Below, one piece after another: positions 45,556 to 56,092 of a stretch of DNA of 64,000 bases. Numbering within the stretch: the first letter of the stretch is position 1; each line of letters opens with the position of its first letter. Below the pieces are notes generated by a model, which had not been told where the DNA came from, searched no databases, and saw only the letters and a list, made by a program, of their open reading frames with translations. Source of the DNA: an uncultured Paraprevotella sp. (GTDB lineage Bacteria; Bacteroidota; Bacteroidia; Bacteroidales; Bacteroidaceae); assembly GCA_944321345.1 (NCBI GenBank), contig CALUKY010000003.1:78663-142662 (forward strand), read 5' to 3'. The position numbers were made by a program, and so were the translations under genes.

Positions 45556-48500
45556 ATGAAAATATTCGGTAATATAGGACTATATTCTTGTGCAAGCGCG
45601 TTGCTAGCCTCTTTTTTTATATTTCAACCGGTTCAGGCACGCCGTTACAACCGTTTATGGAAACAGGTTTTTCGTTATCAGGAGCAGGGATTCCCGGCTT
45701 CTGCCGGAAATGTTGTGGCCAAGATTCAGGCTAAGGCAAAGCGTGCGAACAACCGGAATCAGGAGATGGCTGCTTTTCTGGCGGCTGCGTCCTTGCGTCA
45801 GCAGATCAGTCCGGACAGTTTTTATATGAATTTTCCAGAGTTGGAGCGTCGCGTAGCTGAGGCGCAAACTCCGGCCGAACGCGCGGTTTACGCCTCATTT
45901 GCTGCCGAAATCTGTCAGAATAATGAATATCGTGGTCCCTGGATTTCCTGGGCAGAAGCCGATAGTCTGCCGTTGGAATATTGGAGCCGTGAAGATTATC
46001 GGAAAAGAGCCCTTTATTATTATACACTTTCCTTGGCTGATCCGCAGGCGCTGAGTACTGTTCGTCCGAAAGATTATCTGCCTTTGGTGGAGCCGGGAAC
46101 GGCTGACCGTTTTCTGGGAGAAGACCTGCTTCATCTGATCGGTCGCAGGGCCTTGGCGGGTATGAACCGTTTGGGAGCGGACAAGGCTCTCCGACAGGAA
46201 ACTGTCTGCAAGATACTTTCTGTTTACCGGCAGAAGCAGAACCGTGAAGCTGAACTGTATTTTGTATTGGATTCCATTCAGAACCTTTCGCAGACATACA
46301 TTAGCAGGCAAGAGCCGAACCGTGATTCTCTGCTCTTCCAAAGTGCGGAATACCAGGCCTATGCCGACGTGATGCAACGGTTTGCTGATCAGTCTTCTGT
46401 GGCTGAAGCCTATTTGCGCGCTTCGCAGATGGATTTCAGTAATCCGGAGAAAGTACGGCTGTTGCAAACGGCTTTGGAACGTTACCCTCGTTATCGGCAT
46501 ATTTCTGCCCTGAAAAATGAACTGAGAAGCCTGAGTCAGCCCTATCTGAGTTGGGTTGTTGATGAAACCGGTTATCCCGGTGATACCATATCCTGGACTC
46601 TGGCGCATCGCAATATCCGTGATGTGGAATGCCGGATTTATCGGGTTACCCGGAGTTTGCAGGACACTTTGACCCGCCAGCCGTTTGAAAAGGTCGGGAA
46701 AATGTTGCAAAAACAGGGCGAATTGTTGGAAACCCGCAAGCTGTCTTTAAAGGAGGAGCCTTCGCCTTATGAATTCGTGCGTGATACGCTCTCTTGGACG
46801 GTACCTGAAATCGGTCACTATGCCTTATATTTTACGGTCCGTTCTCCGGAAGGTACCCAGCAGGAATGCCGTTTCTTCCAGTCTTCCACATTGCGTACTT
46901 TTTCTTTGGCTGAGCCCGACGGCCGAATGCTGGATGTCGTGGTTACCGATGCGTGTAGCGGTGCTCCCCGTCCGGGTGCAAGTGTAGAAGTGCAGTCGCC
47001 ATCATTAGAGGAAGACAAGCGGCTCCGTATCAAAGCCTATACTGATGAGTATGGACGGGCATCTATGGATATTTCCGATTTCAAACAATATAAGATCTAT
47101 GCCATCTGGCAAGAGGATACCGTTTGGCAGAATCCGATGAGTAAAGGAGGATTTACCGTGCCTCAGACTACAGAGTTTTGGGGAGAGATATATACCGACC
47201 GTTCTTTGTATCGCCCGGGGCAGACCGTTCATTTGGCCGGAGTTGCAGGCCAACGTCGGGATTCTGCTTACCAGGTGGTTCCCGATACATTGCTGCCATT
47301 TTCAGTTTATGATGTTTCCGGTAAGGAAGTGTATCGTGACAGTGTGCGTACCGATGCCTGGGGATCATGGCGCATAGATTATCAGCTTCCTCAGCAAGGA
47401 ACTAACGGCAGTTATCGTGTCCGGGTGGGAGAGGTTTCCGAAACCTTCTCCGTAGAAGAATATACCCGTCCGCATTTTGAAATAGTCTTGGATCAGACCA
47501 ACCTGTCCCCAAAGGCCTGGGGGGATACGCTTCATGTATCCGGTATCGTGCGCAATTACAACGGAGTGCCGGCAGCCAATACCCGCGTTACGGCACAGTT
47601 CAGGATGAGTAATCCTCATAAACCGGGATGGGAAGAGGCGCTGCCGCAAAATGATACTCTTCAGACCGATGCCACCGGCCGTTTCTGTTTTTCTTTTCCG
47701 GTGGGCACTTCACCTGATCCGGACAAACCGGAATATTCCTATCCGGCCAGTGTAACTTGTACGGCTTTGCACCCGTCGGGTGAACAGGCCGAACAGAACG
47801 CTTACCTTCAGTTGGTTACGCTTCGCAATGAACTTTCTATTCAAGTGCCAGAAGTGCTGAACCGTGATTCTGCCGAACGGGTGTGCTTCCATTTGGAGAA
47901 TACCCGAAGGGAGTTGTTGGAAGGCATTGTCTTCTATCATCTCGTGCCGGCAGAGGATGCTTCTTCCAACGCCATGGTGCAGGCCACCGGCAAGCATATT
48001 GCCAATAAGGAGTTTCCGTTAGAAGGATTGCAGGGACTTCCGTCCGGACGATATATCCTGAAGGCTGCTTCGGCCATAGAAAGCGATACCCTGAAGGCAT
48101 CCTGTCCGGTTCTTGTATATTCTCCGAAGGACACCCGTGTGCCGGTAGACACTAACTTCTGGTTCCGTACGGTGCAGGCCGATTTTACGGAAAGCAAACC
48201 TTTCGTTTGTGAGATCGGTTCTTCGGAACAGGATGTCACCTTATATTATACTTTATGTTATAACGGAAAGATACAGGAACGCAAAGTCTTGGCATTCAGT
48301 GATTCGCTCTTTACTTTGCGACTTCCTTATCAGCCGGTTTATGGTCAGGGGGCCACTTTGCATTTGGCTTTTGTCAAGGATAATAAGGTATACACCCGTG
48401 ATATCCGTATCAACCATCGCATTGAAACTTCCAGCCTGCAATACAAATGGCATACTTTCCGGGATAAGCTTATGCCCGGTTCCCGTGAGGAATGGACGCT

Positions 48501-51186
48501 GCAGCTGACCGATTCCAAGGGAGAACCCGTGTCGGCCCGTTGCTTCTTTACGCTTTATGATGCTTCGCTCGATGCCATCCGCAGACATTATTGGACACTT
48601 TCACGACCGTCGGTTCCTTATCTGGCTATGCCTTCCTGGAACAGCCGTTACTTGTCTTCATCCAGCTTTGGAATCTATTTCCCGTGGAAATATGAACTGC
48701 AGCCTGTGGAAATCTGGTCTGATCTGAATCTCAGACTTTTGGGAGTCGCTACCGGTGGAGGAATGGTTAAGAATGCGAAGATGCTTTATCAGACAAATGG
48801 TGCTGTGTCCACCAGCCGTATGGCCAGTCCGAAAATGTTGGCCGAGGCTGAGGTCGTAGAAAATGAGGTCGCTATGGATATGGTGGCCGCACCGTCGTTG
48901 GAAACGCATCCGTCAGTCCGTAAGAATCTACAGGAAACAGCCTATTTCAATGCCGAACTGAATACAGACGAAGAAGGAAAGGTCCGTCTGTCGTTTGTCG
49001 TTCCAGAGGCACTGACCCGTTGGCATCTGTTAGGGGTGGCCTATACGAAGGATATGACCTGCTGCCGATTGGATACTACTGTGGTGACGCAGCAGAAGCT
49101 GATGGCCCAACTCTTCCGCCCGGCCTATCTGAATGTCGGTGATCAGGTCCGTTTGCAGACTACACTGACGAATCTGGCTGAAGAGGAAGACTATGGAAAA
49201 TTAACTTTGGAAATCCGCGATTCGGAAACCGATTCTATGGTTTTTCGTCAGGAGAAGTCGTTTCGTATAGCAGGAGAAGCGTCTGTACAATATACCTTTA
49301 CCTTTACTCCACAGGAAGGAGACCGTAAGTTGGTTTGCCGTATTCTGGCAGACGGACAGCACCATACCGATGGCGAACAGCAGGAACTTTATGTGCTTCC
49401 GCAAACTGTTCCGGTGACTTATGCCCGTCCGTTTGTTTTGAAGGGCAACGGAATTCATCATGTCAGTTTGCCTGCACAGGACGCGTACAGTCGTCAGGGA
49501 ATAGTCCCGTCTTCCTGGTTTCTGGAGTATTATACCGATCCGCTTTTTGCGGCAGTTCAGATGCTGCCTTTGTTGCAAAGTTCAGAAAGTCGGGGGGCTG
49601 AGGAAACTGCGGCCGCCTATTATGCCACGGTTTGTTCTGCCCACCTGCTGAAAAAACACCCTCAGATACAGTTATGGCTGAATCGCTGGAGCGATCCGCA
49701 ATATATCCGTCAGGAAGACGAATGGTGGAAATGGATGCGCCGTCTGAATTCCCGTTTGTGGGAAGAAACCCTGTGGAGCAAGGATTATGAAGAGTCCGGT
49801 TCCCGTCTGGACGGACTGTATGCCGCATCCGGTTCGCCGGAAAAAGTGAACGCACAGCGCCGTCAGCTGCTCGACCGCCTGTTGGCATGTCAGCATACCG
49901 ACGGATCGTTTGCCTGGATGCCCGGTTTGCGTGGGCGTTATTCGGTAACTGTGCGGGTGCTGAATCTTTTGGAAACTCTGCGCCCTTACAGCGAGGCTTT
50001 GTCCGATGAGGAACTGGACCGCAAGGAACAACTGTTGCGCGACCGTGCCTTCCTTTATCTTCAGAAGAATTTCCGCAATAGCGCTGTTGTTCCCGAACCT
50101 TTGCGCCTGACTCCGACACCTGATGAAACCGACTTCCTGTGGCTGGCCTCCAGTCATTTAGGAGCCGATAAGGCATTGGAAGATCCTACAGTAAAAGAAG
50201 CCGTGGACGGACTGGCCCGGCAGAGCGCCACTTTGCCTTATGTGCAGAAGATTGCTGCCGCGCGCACGCTACATGTTTACGGACGCGACAAAGAAGCCCT
50301 TGCCTGCATGAATTCTGTTGCCGAGCATCTGGTTACTGATTCTTTGGGTTGCCGTTATTTCGACACTGCCTTCTGGGGTTCTGCTGCGGGAGAACAGCGC
50401 CTGCTGCTTCATCTGGCGGCATTGGATATGTTCCGCGCCTTACAACCTGAACAGACGGAGCGGATACAGGGGATGCAGCGATGGGTGTTGTTGCAGAAAC
50501 GCATTCAAGGCTGGGACAATAACTACCTGTCTGCTTGTGCCGTGCAAGCTCTTTTGCAGGACAAATCTTCTGAGTATGCTGCTTTTGCGTCCGATTCTCT
50601 GATGCTGTATACAGACTCTGTGAGTCAAAATCTTGCTACTTCTGCAAATCTCCCGGTAATACGCTATGTACAATCCTTGGATAACGCGTCTGCCGCTCCC
50701 GAAGCTCTTACCGTGAAGAAGCAGGACGGCCGTTTGACGTGGGGCACCGCTTATACCCAATATGACTTGTCGCCCGATCAGATTGTACGGGAGCAGAAAG
50801 AGTGGGGCGCTTTGTCGGTTGAGATCAGTCGCCTGCCCGATACCCTGACTGTGGGTGAGGAGATGAAGGCAGTTTATATGATTCGGGCAGACCGTGACTA
50901 CGACTATATGCTGCTTCGCATCAATTCGGCAGCATGTTGTCAGCCCGTTTGGGTTACATCTGGATATCGTTCCATGCAGGGAGTGGGTTACTATCTGTCT
51001 TTGGAGGATGACGGCATGCTACTTTATTTTGATCATCTGCCCAAAGGAAATTATGTTTTGGAAATACCTTATCGGGTACAGTTTGGCGGATCATATTTAC
51101 ATGGTGGCGCAGAGCTGCAAAGCTATTATGCCCCGGAGTTCCGTACTTATTTGCCGGGTAAAATGATACAAGTGAATGATGAATAA
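45556..51186 (+). CDS. Alpha-2-macroglobulin-family protein lacking the thioester motif
   Basis: A very large (1876 residues) secreted or membrane-anchored protein; start at the ATG at 45556 (ten in-frame upstream codons from GTG look spurious). N-terminal signal or anchor about 5-28. MG2-type repeat near residue 545 (EIYTDRSLYRPGQTVHLAGV), central MG/bait region, and a C-terminal A2M segment starting PEALTRWHLLGVAYTKDM followed by an alpha-toroid-like domain. Where bacterial A2M proteins have Cys-x-Glu-Gln, this chain reads SSESRGAEETAAAYY (Gly1347 for Cys, Glu for Gln), so no thioester can form. It probably binds or traps rather than covalently captures proteases. Coupled to the gene at 51176. 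Confidence 0.85.
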   Translation: MKIFGNIGLYSCASALLASFFIFQPVQARRYNRLWKQVFRYQEQGFPASAGNVVAKIQAKAKRANNRNQEMAAFLAAASLRQQISPDSFYMNFPELERRVAEAQTPAERAVYASFAAEICQNNEYRGPWISWAEADSLPLEYWSREDYRKRALYYYTLSLADPQALSTVRPKDYLPLVEPGTADRFLGEDLLHLIGRRALAGMNRLGADKALRQETVCKILSVYRQKQNREAELYFVLDSIQNLSQTYISRQEPNRDSLLFQSAEYQAYADVMQRFADQSSVAEAYLRASQMDFSNPEKVRLLQTALERYPRYRHISALKNELRSLSQPYLSWVVDETGYPGDTISWTLAHRNIRDVECRIYRVTRSLQDTLTRQPFEKVGKMLQKQGELLETRKLSLKEEPSPYEFVRDTLSWTVPEIGHYALYFTVRSPEGTQQECRFFQSSTLRTFSLAEPDGRMLDVVVTDACSGAPRPGASVEVQSPSLEEDKRLRIKAYTDEYGRASMDISDFKQYKIYAIWQEDTVWQNPMSKGGFTVPQTTEFWGEIYTDRSLYRPGQTVHLAGVAGQRRDSAYQVVPDTLLPFSVYDVSGKEVYRDSVRTDAWGSWRIDYQLPQQGTNGSYRVRVGEVSETFSVEEYTRPHFEIVLDQTNLSPKAWGDTLHVSGIVRNYNGVPAANTRVTAQFRMSNPHKPGWEEALPQNDTLQTDATGRFCFSFPVGTSPDPDKPEYSYPASVTCTALHPSGEQAEQNAYLQLVTLRNELSIQVPEVLNRDSAERVCFHLENTRRELLEGIVFYHLVPAEDASSNAMVQATGKHIANKEFPLEGLQGLPSGRYILKAASAIESDTLKASCPVLVYSPKDTRVPVDTNFWFRTVQADFTESKPFVCEIGSSEQDVTLYYTLCYNGKIQERKVLAFSDSLFTLRLPYQPVYGQGATLHLAFVKDNKVYTRDIRINHRIETSSLQYKWHTFRDKLMPGSREEWTLQLTDSKGEPVSARCFFTLYDASLDAIRRHYWTLSRPSVPYLAMPSWNSRYLSSSSFGIYFPWKYELQPVEIWSDLNLRLLGVATGGGMVKNAKMLYQTNGAVSTSRMASPKMLAEAEVVENEVAMDMVAAPSLETHPSVRKNLQETAYFNAELNTDEEGKVRLSFVVPEALTRWHLLGVAYTKDMTCCRLDTTVVTQQKLMAQLFRPAYLNVGDQVRLQTTLTNLAEEEDYGKLTLEIRDSETDSMVFRQEKSFRIAGEASVQYTFTFTPQEGDRKLVCRILADGQHHTDGEQQELYVLPQTVPVTYARPFVLKGNGIHHVSLPAQDAYSRQGIVPSSWFLEYYTDPLFAAVQMLPLLQSSESRGAEETAAAYYATVCSAHLLKKHPQIQLWLNRWSDPQYIRQEDEWWKWMRRLNSRLWEETLWSKDYEESGSRLDGLYAASGSPEKVNAQRRQLLDRLLACQHTDGSFAWMPGLRGRYSVTVRVLNLLETLRPYSEALSDEELDRKEQLLRDRAFLYLQKNFRNSAVVPEPLRLTPTPDETDFLWLASSHLGADKALEDPTVKEAVDGLARQSATLPYVQKIAAARTLHVYGRDKEALACMNSVAEHLVTDSLGCRYFDTAFWGSAAGEQRLLLHLAALDMFRALQPEQTERIQGMQRWVLLQKRIQGWDNNYLSACAVQALLQDKSSEYAAFASDSLMLYTDSVSQNLATSANLPVIRYVQSLDNASAAPEALTVKKQDGRLTWGTAYTQYDLSPDQIVREQKEWGALSVEISRLPDTLTVGEEMKAVYMIRADRDYDYMLLRINSAACCQPVWVTSGYRSMQGVGYYLSLEDDGMLLYFDHLPKGNYVLEIPYRVQFGGSYLHGGAELQSYYAPEFRTYLPGKMIQVNDE

Positions 51187-52231
51187 GATCAGAAAAATGC
51201 GTTTGGCCATATTGGCATTGGTGATGGGAGGAAGTCTGTCTTTGCCGTTGAAAGCAGCGGGGAAAGATATGTCTGTTGCCGGAACCTATAAATTGTCTCG
51301 ATGGAACATCCAACCTGCTGATTACAGTGGCATCACAGCTCTGGGAAACGGACTGTATGCCGTGGTCAGCGATAAAAAGAATGAGATTCTGTTTTGGAAG
51401 ATTCATCAAGATGCTTCAACCGGGAAAGTGTTACAGGTAGAGGAAGTGCGGCATCTTTCGCTGAGAGGTGAGCAAAAAAAGCCGGCTTTGGATCTGGAGG
51501 CGGTGACTTGGTGGCCGGAGAGGCAGACTTTGTCGGTAGCCTCGGAACGTACGCAAACCGTTCGTACCTATAATGATGAAGGGGATGCCATGGCTCTTCT
51601 TTGGAGTTTTGAAGGAGAAGCCGCTTCCGGGCAAATTCATGCCAATTACGGTTTTGAGTCTTTGACTTACGATGCGGTTCATTCCTGTTTCTGGACATGT
51701 ACGGAAAACAGACTGCGCGCGCATGGTGCACCGGTTGGAATAAAGCTCCCGGAACAGGCTCTGCTACCTGTTTATTGTCTGAAAGATGACGGGACACATG
51801 AGTTGGTAGCCTGTTACCAGACGGATAAACCACAAGCATTCGGTACTGCCAGAATTTACGCTTTCGGGGTTTCTGAAATGCTTGCTTTGCCCGATTATGG
51901 CCTATTGGTTATGGAACGTGAGTTTTTTGTCAGTAAAAATTATCTGCGTAGTTGGGTGCATCATAAAATCTATTGCGTAGGCTTGGAGGAACTGTGGCAG
52001 GCAGACGGTAAGGTGGTGCAGAAACAGCTGTTGTGTGAATTTCGTACCCGGTTGAATCCGTTGGTTTATCGTTTGGCCAATTATGAAGGTATGTGTCCCG
52101 GTATCCGTCTGAAGGACGGGCGCCAGACACTTTTGCTGCTGAGCGATGCTCAAGGAGGAGCCGGTAACCGCCTGTATCATTTAAAGGATTTTCTGCGTGT
52201 ACAACTCCTTCCTTCATCTGATAATAAATGA
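51176..52231 (+). CDS. Esterase-like activity of phytase family protein (probable)
   Basis: A 351-residue exported protein (signal about 8-27, ends KAA). The pattern ALDLEAVTWWPERQTLSVASE ... NYGFESLTYDAVHSCFWTCTEN resembles the repeated, metal-site-forming blades of the phytase-like esterase (PF13449) beta-propeller family. I assign this with moderate confidence; no catalytic triad is visible. Its ATG overlaps the end of the macroglobulin gene, so the two are translationally coupled and possibly act together in the envelope. The next gene overlaps its stop by ATGA. Confidence 0.6.
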   Translation: MMNKIRKMRLAILALVMGGSLSLPLKAAGKDMSVAGTYKLSRWNIQPADYSGITALGNGLYAVVSDKKNEILFWKIHQDASTGKVLQVEEVRHLSLRGEQKKPALDLEAVTWWPERQTLSVASERTQTVRTYNDEGDAMALLWSFEGEAASGQIHANYGFESLTYDAVHSCFWTCTENRLRAHGAPVGIKLPEQALLPVYCLKDDGTHELVACYQTDKPQAFGTARIYAFGVSEMLALPDYGLLVMEREFFVSKNYLRSWVHHKIYCVGLEELWQADGKVVQKQLLCEFRTRLNPLVYRLANYEGMCPGIRLKDGRQTLLLLSDAQGGAGNRLYHLKDFLRVQLLPSSDNK

Positions 52232-53265
52232 TTGTTTTATTTAATTTGCTGATGATGAAAAAGAACTGTATTACTTTACTATTTCTGCTGCTTCTGGCTG
52301 TATTGACCGGATGCTGCGAAGAGAAAAAAGCCAAAACGGTGTTGCCGCCTTCGAAAGGCATACCTTATGAGTTGCTGCTGGTAGTAGACCGGACTGTATG
52401 GGAGAGCCCGGTGGGAGATTCATTGCAGGCGGTTCTGAAAGGCAGTGTGCCCGGTTTGCCCCAACATGAGCCCATGTTTAAAATGCTTCGTGTATTTCCG
52501 GAAAACTATGTCCAGATGTATACTACCATGCGTAATACGATGTTTGTGGAGATTGATTCGACCATGGACAAACCTCGTCTGGCAGTTGCATACGATGTGA
52601 AAGCACGTCCACAAGTTTTTGTTTCGCTTAAGGCTCCTGATCTGAATTCATTGGAATATCTGCTGATGAAGCGTCGCCAGGAGATTGTGGATTATTTTGT
52701 AGAGTCGGAACTGAAACTTGAAGCCGAACGACTGAAGAAACGCTATCATCGCGATACGGAACAGGCTGCACAGAAAGTGTTCGGTTATCGTATCTGTGTG
52801 CCGGATGAAATGCGCTCTATGAAGCAGCGTGAACAGTTCCTTTGGGCTTCGACCGAACTGAATGAAAAAGATCTGAATCTGGTGATGTATACCTTTCCCT
52901 TTGATCCGAATGCAGATTTTGCTGATGTGACCTATTGGATCGGAAAGCGTGATTCTGCTTTGAAGAAAAATATTCCGGGTAGCCGTCCGGACCAGTGGAT
53001 GACTACGACCTGGGAAGAAGATATTCCGATTGTGAGCCTGCGTGAGCGTAGTCTGGATAACCGTCAGGTTTGGGAGACCCGAGGGTTGTGGGAGTTGCGC
53101 CATGGAGGCATTGGAGGTCCGTTTGTATCTTTGGGACGTATCGATACAGCAGATAATCGGGTCATTGTCTGCGAAGGTTTTGTTTATTCTCCCCGTACGG
53201 ACAAGCGGGATCTGATGCGTCGGATGGAGGCGGCTTTGCGGACGCTCGAGAAGATTAAGAAATGA
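52228..53265 (+). CDS. DUF4837 family lipoprotein
   Basis: Bacteroidota-specific family of unknown function. 345 residues from the ATG that overlaps the previous stop (ATGA); the ATG at 52252 or 52255 would give a cleaner lipoprotein signal (MKKNCITLLFLLLLAVLTGC). Lipobox LTGC. The mature part has a polar helix-rich middle with RQEIVDYFVESELKLEAERL and a C-terminal region WETRGLWELRHGGIGGPFVS characteristic of the family. Probably exported to the periplasm or outer membrane. Co-translated with the phytase-like gene. Confidence 0.8.
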   Translation: MIVLFNLLMMKKNCITLLFLLLLAVLTGCCEEKKAKTVLPPSKGIPYELLLVVDRTVWESPVGDSLQAVLKGSVPGLPQHEPMFKMLRVFPENYVQMYTTMRNTMFVEIDSTMDKPRLAVAYDVKARPQVFVSLKAPDLNSLEYLLMKRRQEIVDYFVESELKLEAERLKKRYHRDTEQAAQKVFGYRICVPDEMRSMKQREQFLWASTELNEKDLNLVMYTFPFDPNADFADVTYWIGKRDSALKKNIPGSRPDQWMTTTWEEDIPIVSLRERSLDNRQVWETRGLWELRHGGIGGPFVSLGRIDTADNRVIVCEGFVYSPRTDKRDLMRRMEAALRTLEKIKK

Positions 53266-53282
53266 GAAAATGTAAGGTATTT

Positions 53283-53313
53283 CTTGTAATATGCCTCAAA
53301 ATCTTTATCTTTG
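53283..53313 (+). promoter_or_regulatory. Promoter for the DUF1573 gene
   Basis: CTTG at 53283-53286, 19 bases, TATCTTTG at 53306-53313, 20 bases before the ATG at 53334. Near-ideal Bacteroidota promoter, so DUF1573 has its own transcript. Confidence 0.75.
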
Positions 53314-53333
53314 CCTGAAATAAATGAAATAGA

Positions 53334-54431
53334 ATGATATTAAGAAGAATCTATATGTGGGGAGCGGCCTGTCTGACGGCGGGTACACTTTGGGCACAGC
53401 CGGACCTGAAAGTGGACCGTGAGGTGTCCAATATGGGCGAGATCATGTTCCAAATGCCGGGAAAGGCCGAATTTACCATTGAAAATACGGGAACCTCTGA
53501 TTTGCTGATTACCGACATTCATCCTTCTTGCGGTTGTACAACGGTAGAATGGACAAAAACTCCCATTCCTCCTGGTGAGCTGGGAAAGATAGAGGTTTTA
53601 TATGATGCACAGATGCTCGGAGTTTTTCAAAAGGATGTAGAGGTTTATACGAACGTTTCCGAAGAACCGTTTTATCTGCATATTCAAGGACGTGTCGTGT
53701 CAAAACTTTCCAACTATGAAGGGCTCTTCCCGGTTGATCTGGGAGATGTGCGTCTGAATACCAACAATATCGAGTTTGATAATGTGAACAAAGGGGATCA
53801 CCCGATGATTGAGCTGGCTGTAGTAAATACTTCACGCAGTAGCTATGTGCCACAGTTGATGCATTTGCCGCCTTATCTTGAGGCGCGCTATTTGCCCGAG
53901 AAGCTTTCCGGAGGACGAATCGGACGCATTCAGCTTACGTTGGATAGCGAGCGCCTGCAGCAGATGGGATTGAATCAGACCAGTATCTATCTGGCCCGTA
54001 AGATGGGAGATCAGATTGGAGAGGAAAATGAAATTCTGGTATCAGCAGTATTGCTGCCTGATTTCTCTAATTTGACTAAAGCAGAATTGGAACGGGCGCC
54101 AAAGATGGTACTTTCTGCAGACTCTCTGGATTTGGGCAAAATGGGATGGAGAAAAAAGAAAACCGGAGTAATTACCATAGAGAACCGAGGTAAGACTCCA
54201 TTGGAAATCCGTACAATTCAGGTGTTTAACCGTGCGGTAAATGTAAGTCTGGGAAACCGGAAAATAGAGGCTGGCGAAAAAACAAAATTGAAAATAACCA
54301 TTTTGGATAAATATTTGCTTAAAGCCAAGAACAAACCCAAAGTGTTACTGATTACCAATGATCCTGAGCGTCCGAAGATAACTATTCCGGTACGGATACG
54401 CACCGAAGTTAAGCCTGAGGCCAAGAAATAA
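53334..54431 (+). CDS. DUF1573 domain protein, exported
   Basis: 365 residues with a signal peptide (about 1-22, ends LWAQ). An N-terminal DUF1573 immunoglobulin-like domain at about 25-135 carries the family signature FTIENTGTSDLLITDIHPSC followed by GCTTVEW, and there is a second beta-rich repeat near 250-360 (GVITIENRGKTPLEI and PERPKITIPVRIRTE). The family is abundant in Bacteroidota envelopes; function unknown, probably structural or chaperone-like. It has its own promoter and shares a bidirectional terminator with ispH. Confidence 0.88.
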   Translation: MILRRIYMWGAACLTAGTLWAQPDLKVDREVSNMGEIMFQMPGKAEFTIENTGTSDLLITDIHPSCGCTTVEWTKTPIPPGELGKIEVLYDAQMLGVFQKDVEVYTNVSEEPFYLHIQGRVVSKLSNYEGLFPVDLGDVRLNTNNIEFDNVNKGDHPMIELAVVNTSRSSYVPQLMHLPPYLEARYLPEKLSGGRIGRIQLTLDSERLQQMGLNQTSIYLARKMGDQIGEENEILVSAVLLPDFSNLTKAELERAPKMVLSADSLDLGKMGWRKKKTGVITIENRGKTPLEIRTIQVFNRAVNVSLGNRKIEAGEKTKLKITILDKYLLKAKNKPKVLLITNDPERPKITIPVRIRTEVKPEAKK

Positions 54432-54480
54432 AAAACAGGGTATCCGTTGCTGTTCCAGCGCGGATACCCTGTTTTATTTT
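54432..54480. terminator. Bidirectional terminator between DUF1573 gene and ispH
   Basis: AAAACAGGGTATCCG (54432-54446) pairs with CGGATACCCTGTTTT (54461-54475); A-run and T-run flank it on either strand. Confidence 0.9.
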
Positions 54481-54512
54481 TATTGGGAGAACAGTAATGT
54501 CTTTGTTCGTTA

Positions 54513-55379
54513 TTATTGGCGAGGTAATGACGATTCTATAAAGGCCTTGCATTCTTCCATAAGCCATTTGGGAGTAGATGTTGCTCCGCAAATACCTACG
54601 GATGCACAGCCTTTGAACCAACTCATGTCAATTTCCTGAGCGGCATCAATCAGATGAGTGTTTGGATTTACGGTACAGCATTCGTTGTACAGAACACGTC
54701 CGTTGGAACTTTTTTTACCACAGACAAAAAGAATGACATCATGACGCGCCGCAAACTTTCGGATATTGGGCATACGATTAGCCACCTGACGACAAATGGT
54801 GTCGTAATATTTAAAGGTTGCTTCAGGAGAAATGTGCGACTCAATGTATTCTACAATTTTTCGGAATCCGTCCAAAGGCTTTGTTGTCTGAGAGTAAAGG
54901 GATATGTCTCGGTTGAAGTCAAGTTGGGTCACTTCGTCTGGACTTTCCAGAACAATGGCTGTCCCTTCTGTTTGTCCTACCAGTCCCAAAACTTCCGCAT
55001 GTCCGTTTTTGCCAAATATAACGATCTGGCGCTTGGGGTTATTGGTCTGGTATTCTTTTTTGATTCTTTCTTGCAGATGTAATACAACAGGACATGTCGC
55101 ATCAATGATATCTATCTGGTTCTCTTTTGCTTTCAGATAAGTTCCAGGAGGTTCGCCGTGCGCACGGAGCAAGACTTTGCTTCCTTTTAACTGTTCGTAT
55201 TCTTGATGATCAATGGTGATGAGGCCCATTTTTTTCAAACGGTCGCATTCTTTTCCGTTATGTACGATGTCTCCCAAACAGTACAACACCTGGCCTTTTT
55301 GCAATTCTTCTTCCGCTTTACGGATGGCCCGCGTTACTCCAAAGCAGAATCCTGATTCCTGATCTATTTCAATAATCAT
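54513..55379 (-). CDS. ispH: 4-hydroxy-3-methylbut-2-enyl diphosphate reductase
   Basis: Last step of the MEP pathway, an iron-sulfur enzyme that makes IPP and DMAPP. 288 residues from the ATG at 55379 (the 13-codon extension lies inside cmk). The three cluster cysteines are in [10 protein letters not shown] (Cys12), [10 protein letters not shown] and CGATSTP; the [12 protein letters not shown] segment is also family-typical. The start overlaps the cmk stop (ATGA), so it is translationally coupled. The polyprenyl synthase at 58047 uses its products. Confidence 0.96.
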   Translation of the reverse strand: MIIEIDQESGFCFGVTRAIRKAEEELQKGQVLYCLGDIVHNGKECDRLKKMGLITIDHQEYEQLKGSKVLLRAHGEPPGTYLKAKENQIDIIDATCPVVLHLQERIKKEYQTNNPKRQIVIFGKNGHAEVLGLVGQTEGTAIVLESPDEVTQLDFNRDISLYSQTTKPLDGFRKIVEYIESHISPEATFKYYDTICRQVANRMPNIRKFAARHDVILFVCGKKSSNGRVLYNECCTVNPNTHLIDAAQEIDMSWFKGCASVGICGATSTPKWLMEECKAFIESSLPRQ

Positions 55380-56080
55380 AAGCCGGAAATTACACGGTTG
55401 TACTGTTGCAGAAGCCATGCCTTCTGTTCTTCTGGAGTAAGATGGCTGTTATCCAGTTCGATAGCGTCATCTGCTTTTCGTAACGGACTTACGGCCCGAG
55501 TCATATCAATCCGATCGCGTTCCTGTACATTATTCAGAATATCTTCAAAGTTTACTTTTTCTCCTTTGGCTGTCAACTCATCAAATCTTCTCTGTGCCCG
55601 GATTTCGGCCGATGCTACAACGAATATTTTGAGTTCTGCATCTGGAAATACGCAAGTGCCGATGTCGCGTCCGTCCATAATAATTCCTTTTTCCTTGCCC
55701 ATAAGCTGTTGCTGATGCACCAGTTCGGCACGTACAAAGTCTAGTGCGGCAATACGGCTTACCCGTGAGGAAACTTCCAGACCCCGGATTTCTTTTTCTA
55801 CATTTTCACCATTCAGGTAAGTCTCTGGGCGCTGCTCGCTGTTTAATACAAAGGTAATACGTACTTTCGCCAAATCGGCGCGCAACTGTTTCTCGTCAAC
55901 CTGTCCGTCGGACAGAAACAGATTGTGACGTAGGGCAAAAAGGGTTACTGCCCGGTACATGGCTCCGCTGTCAATATAGATATAACCTATTGCCTTGGCC
56001 AAATCTTTGGCCATGGTGCTTTTACCGCAAGATGAGAAACCGTCTACGGCAATCACTATTTTTTTTGTAGGATAATTCAT
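55376..56080 (-). CDS. cmk: Cytidylate kinase
   Basis: Phosphorylates CMP and dCMP. 234 residues: P-loop [15 protein letters not shown] at about 14-28, [27 protein letters not shown] and the nucleotide-lid region [13 protein letters not shown]. Typical length. It follows porQ by 12 bases and overlaps ispH by four, forming porQ-cmk-ispH. Confidence 0.96.
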   Translation of the reverse strand: MNYPTKKIVIAVDGFSSCGKSTMAKDLAKAIGYIYIDSGAMYRAVTLFALRHNLFLSDGQVDEKQLRADLAKVRITFVLNSEQRPETYLNGENVEKEIRGLEVSSRVSRIAALDFVRAELVHQQQLMGKEKGIIMDGRDIGTCVFPDAELKIFVVASAEIRAQRRFDELTAKGEKVNFEDILNNVQERDRIDMTRAVSPLRKADDAIELDNSHLTPEEQKAWLLQQYNRVISGL

Positions 56081-56092
56081 CTTTTCTATGTT

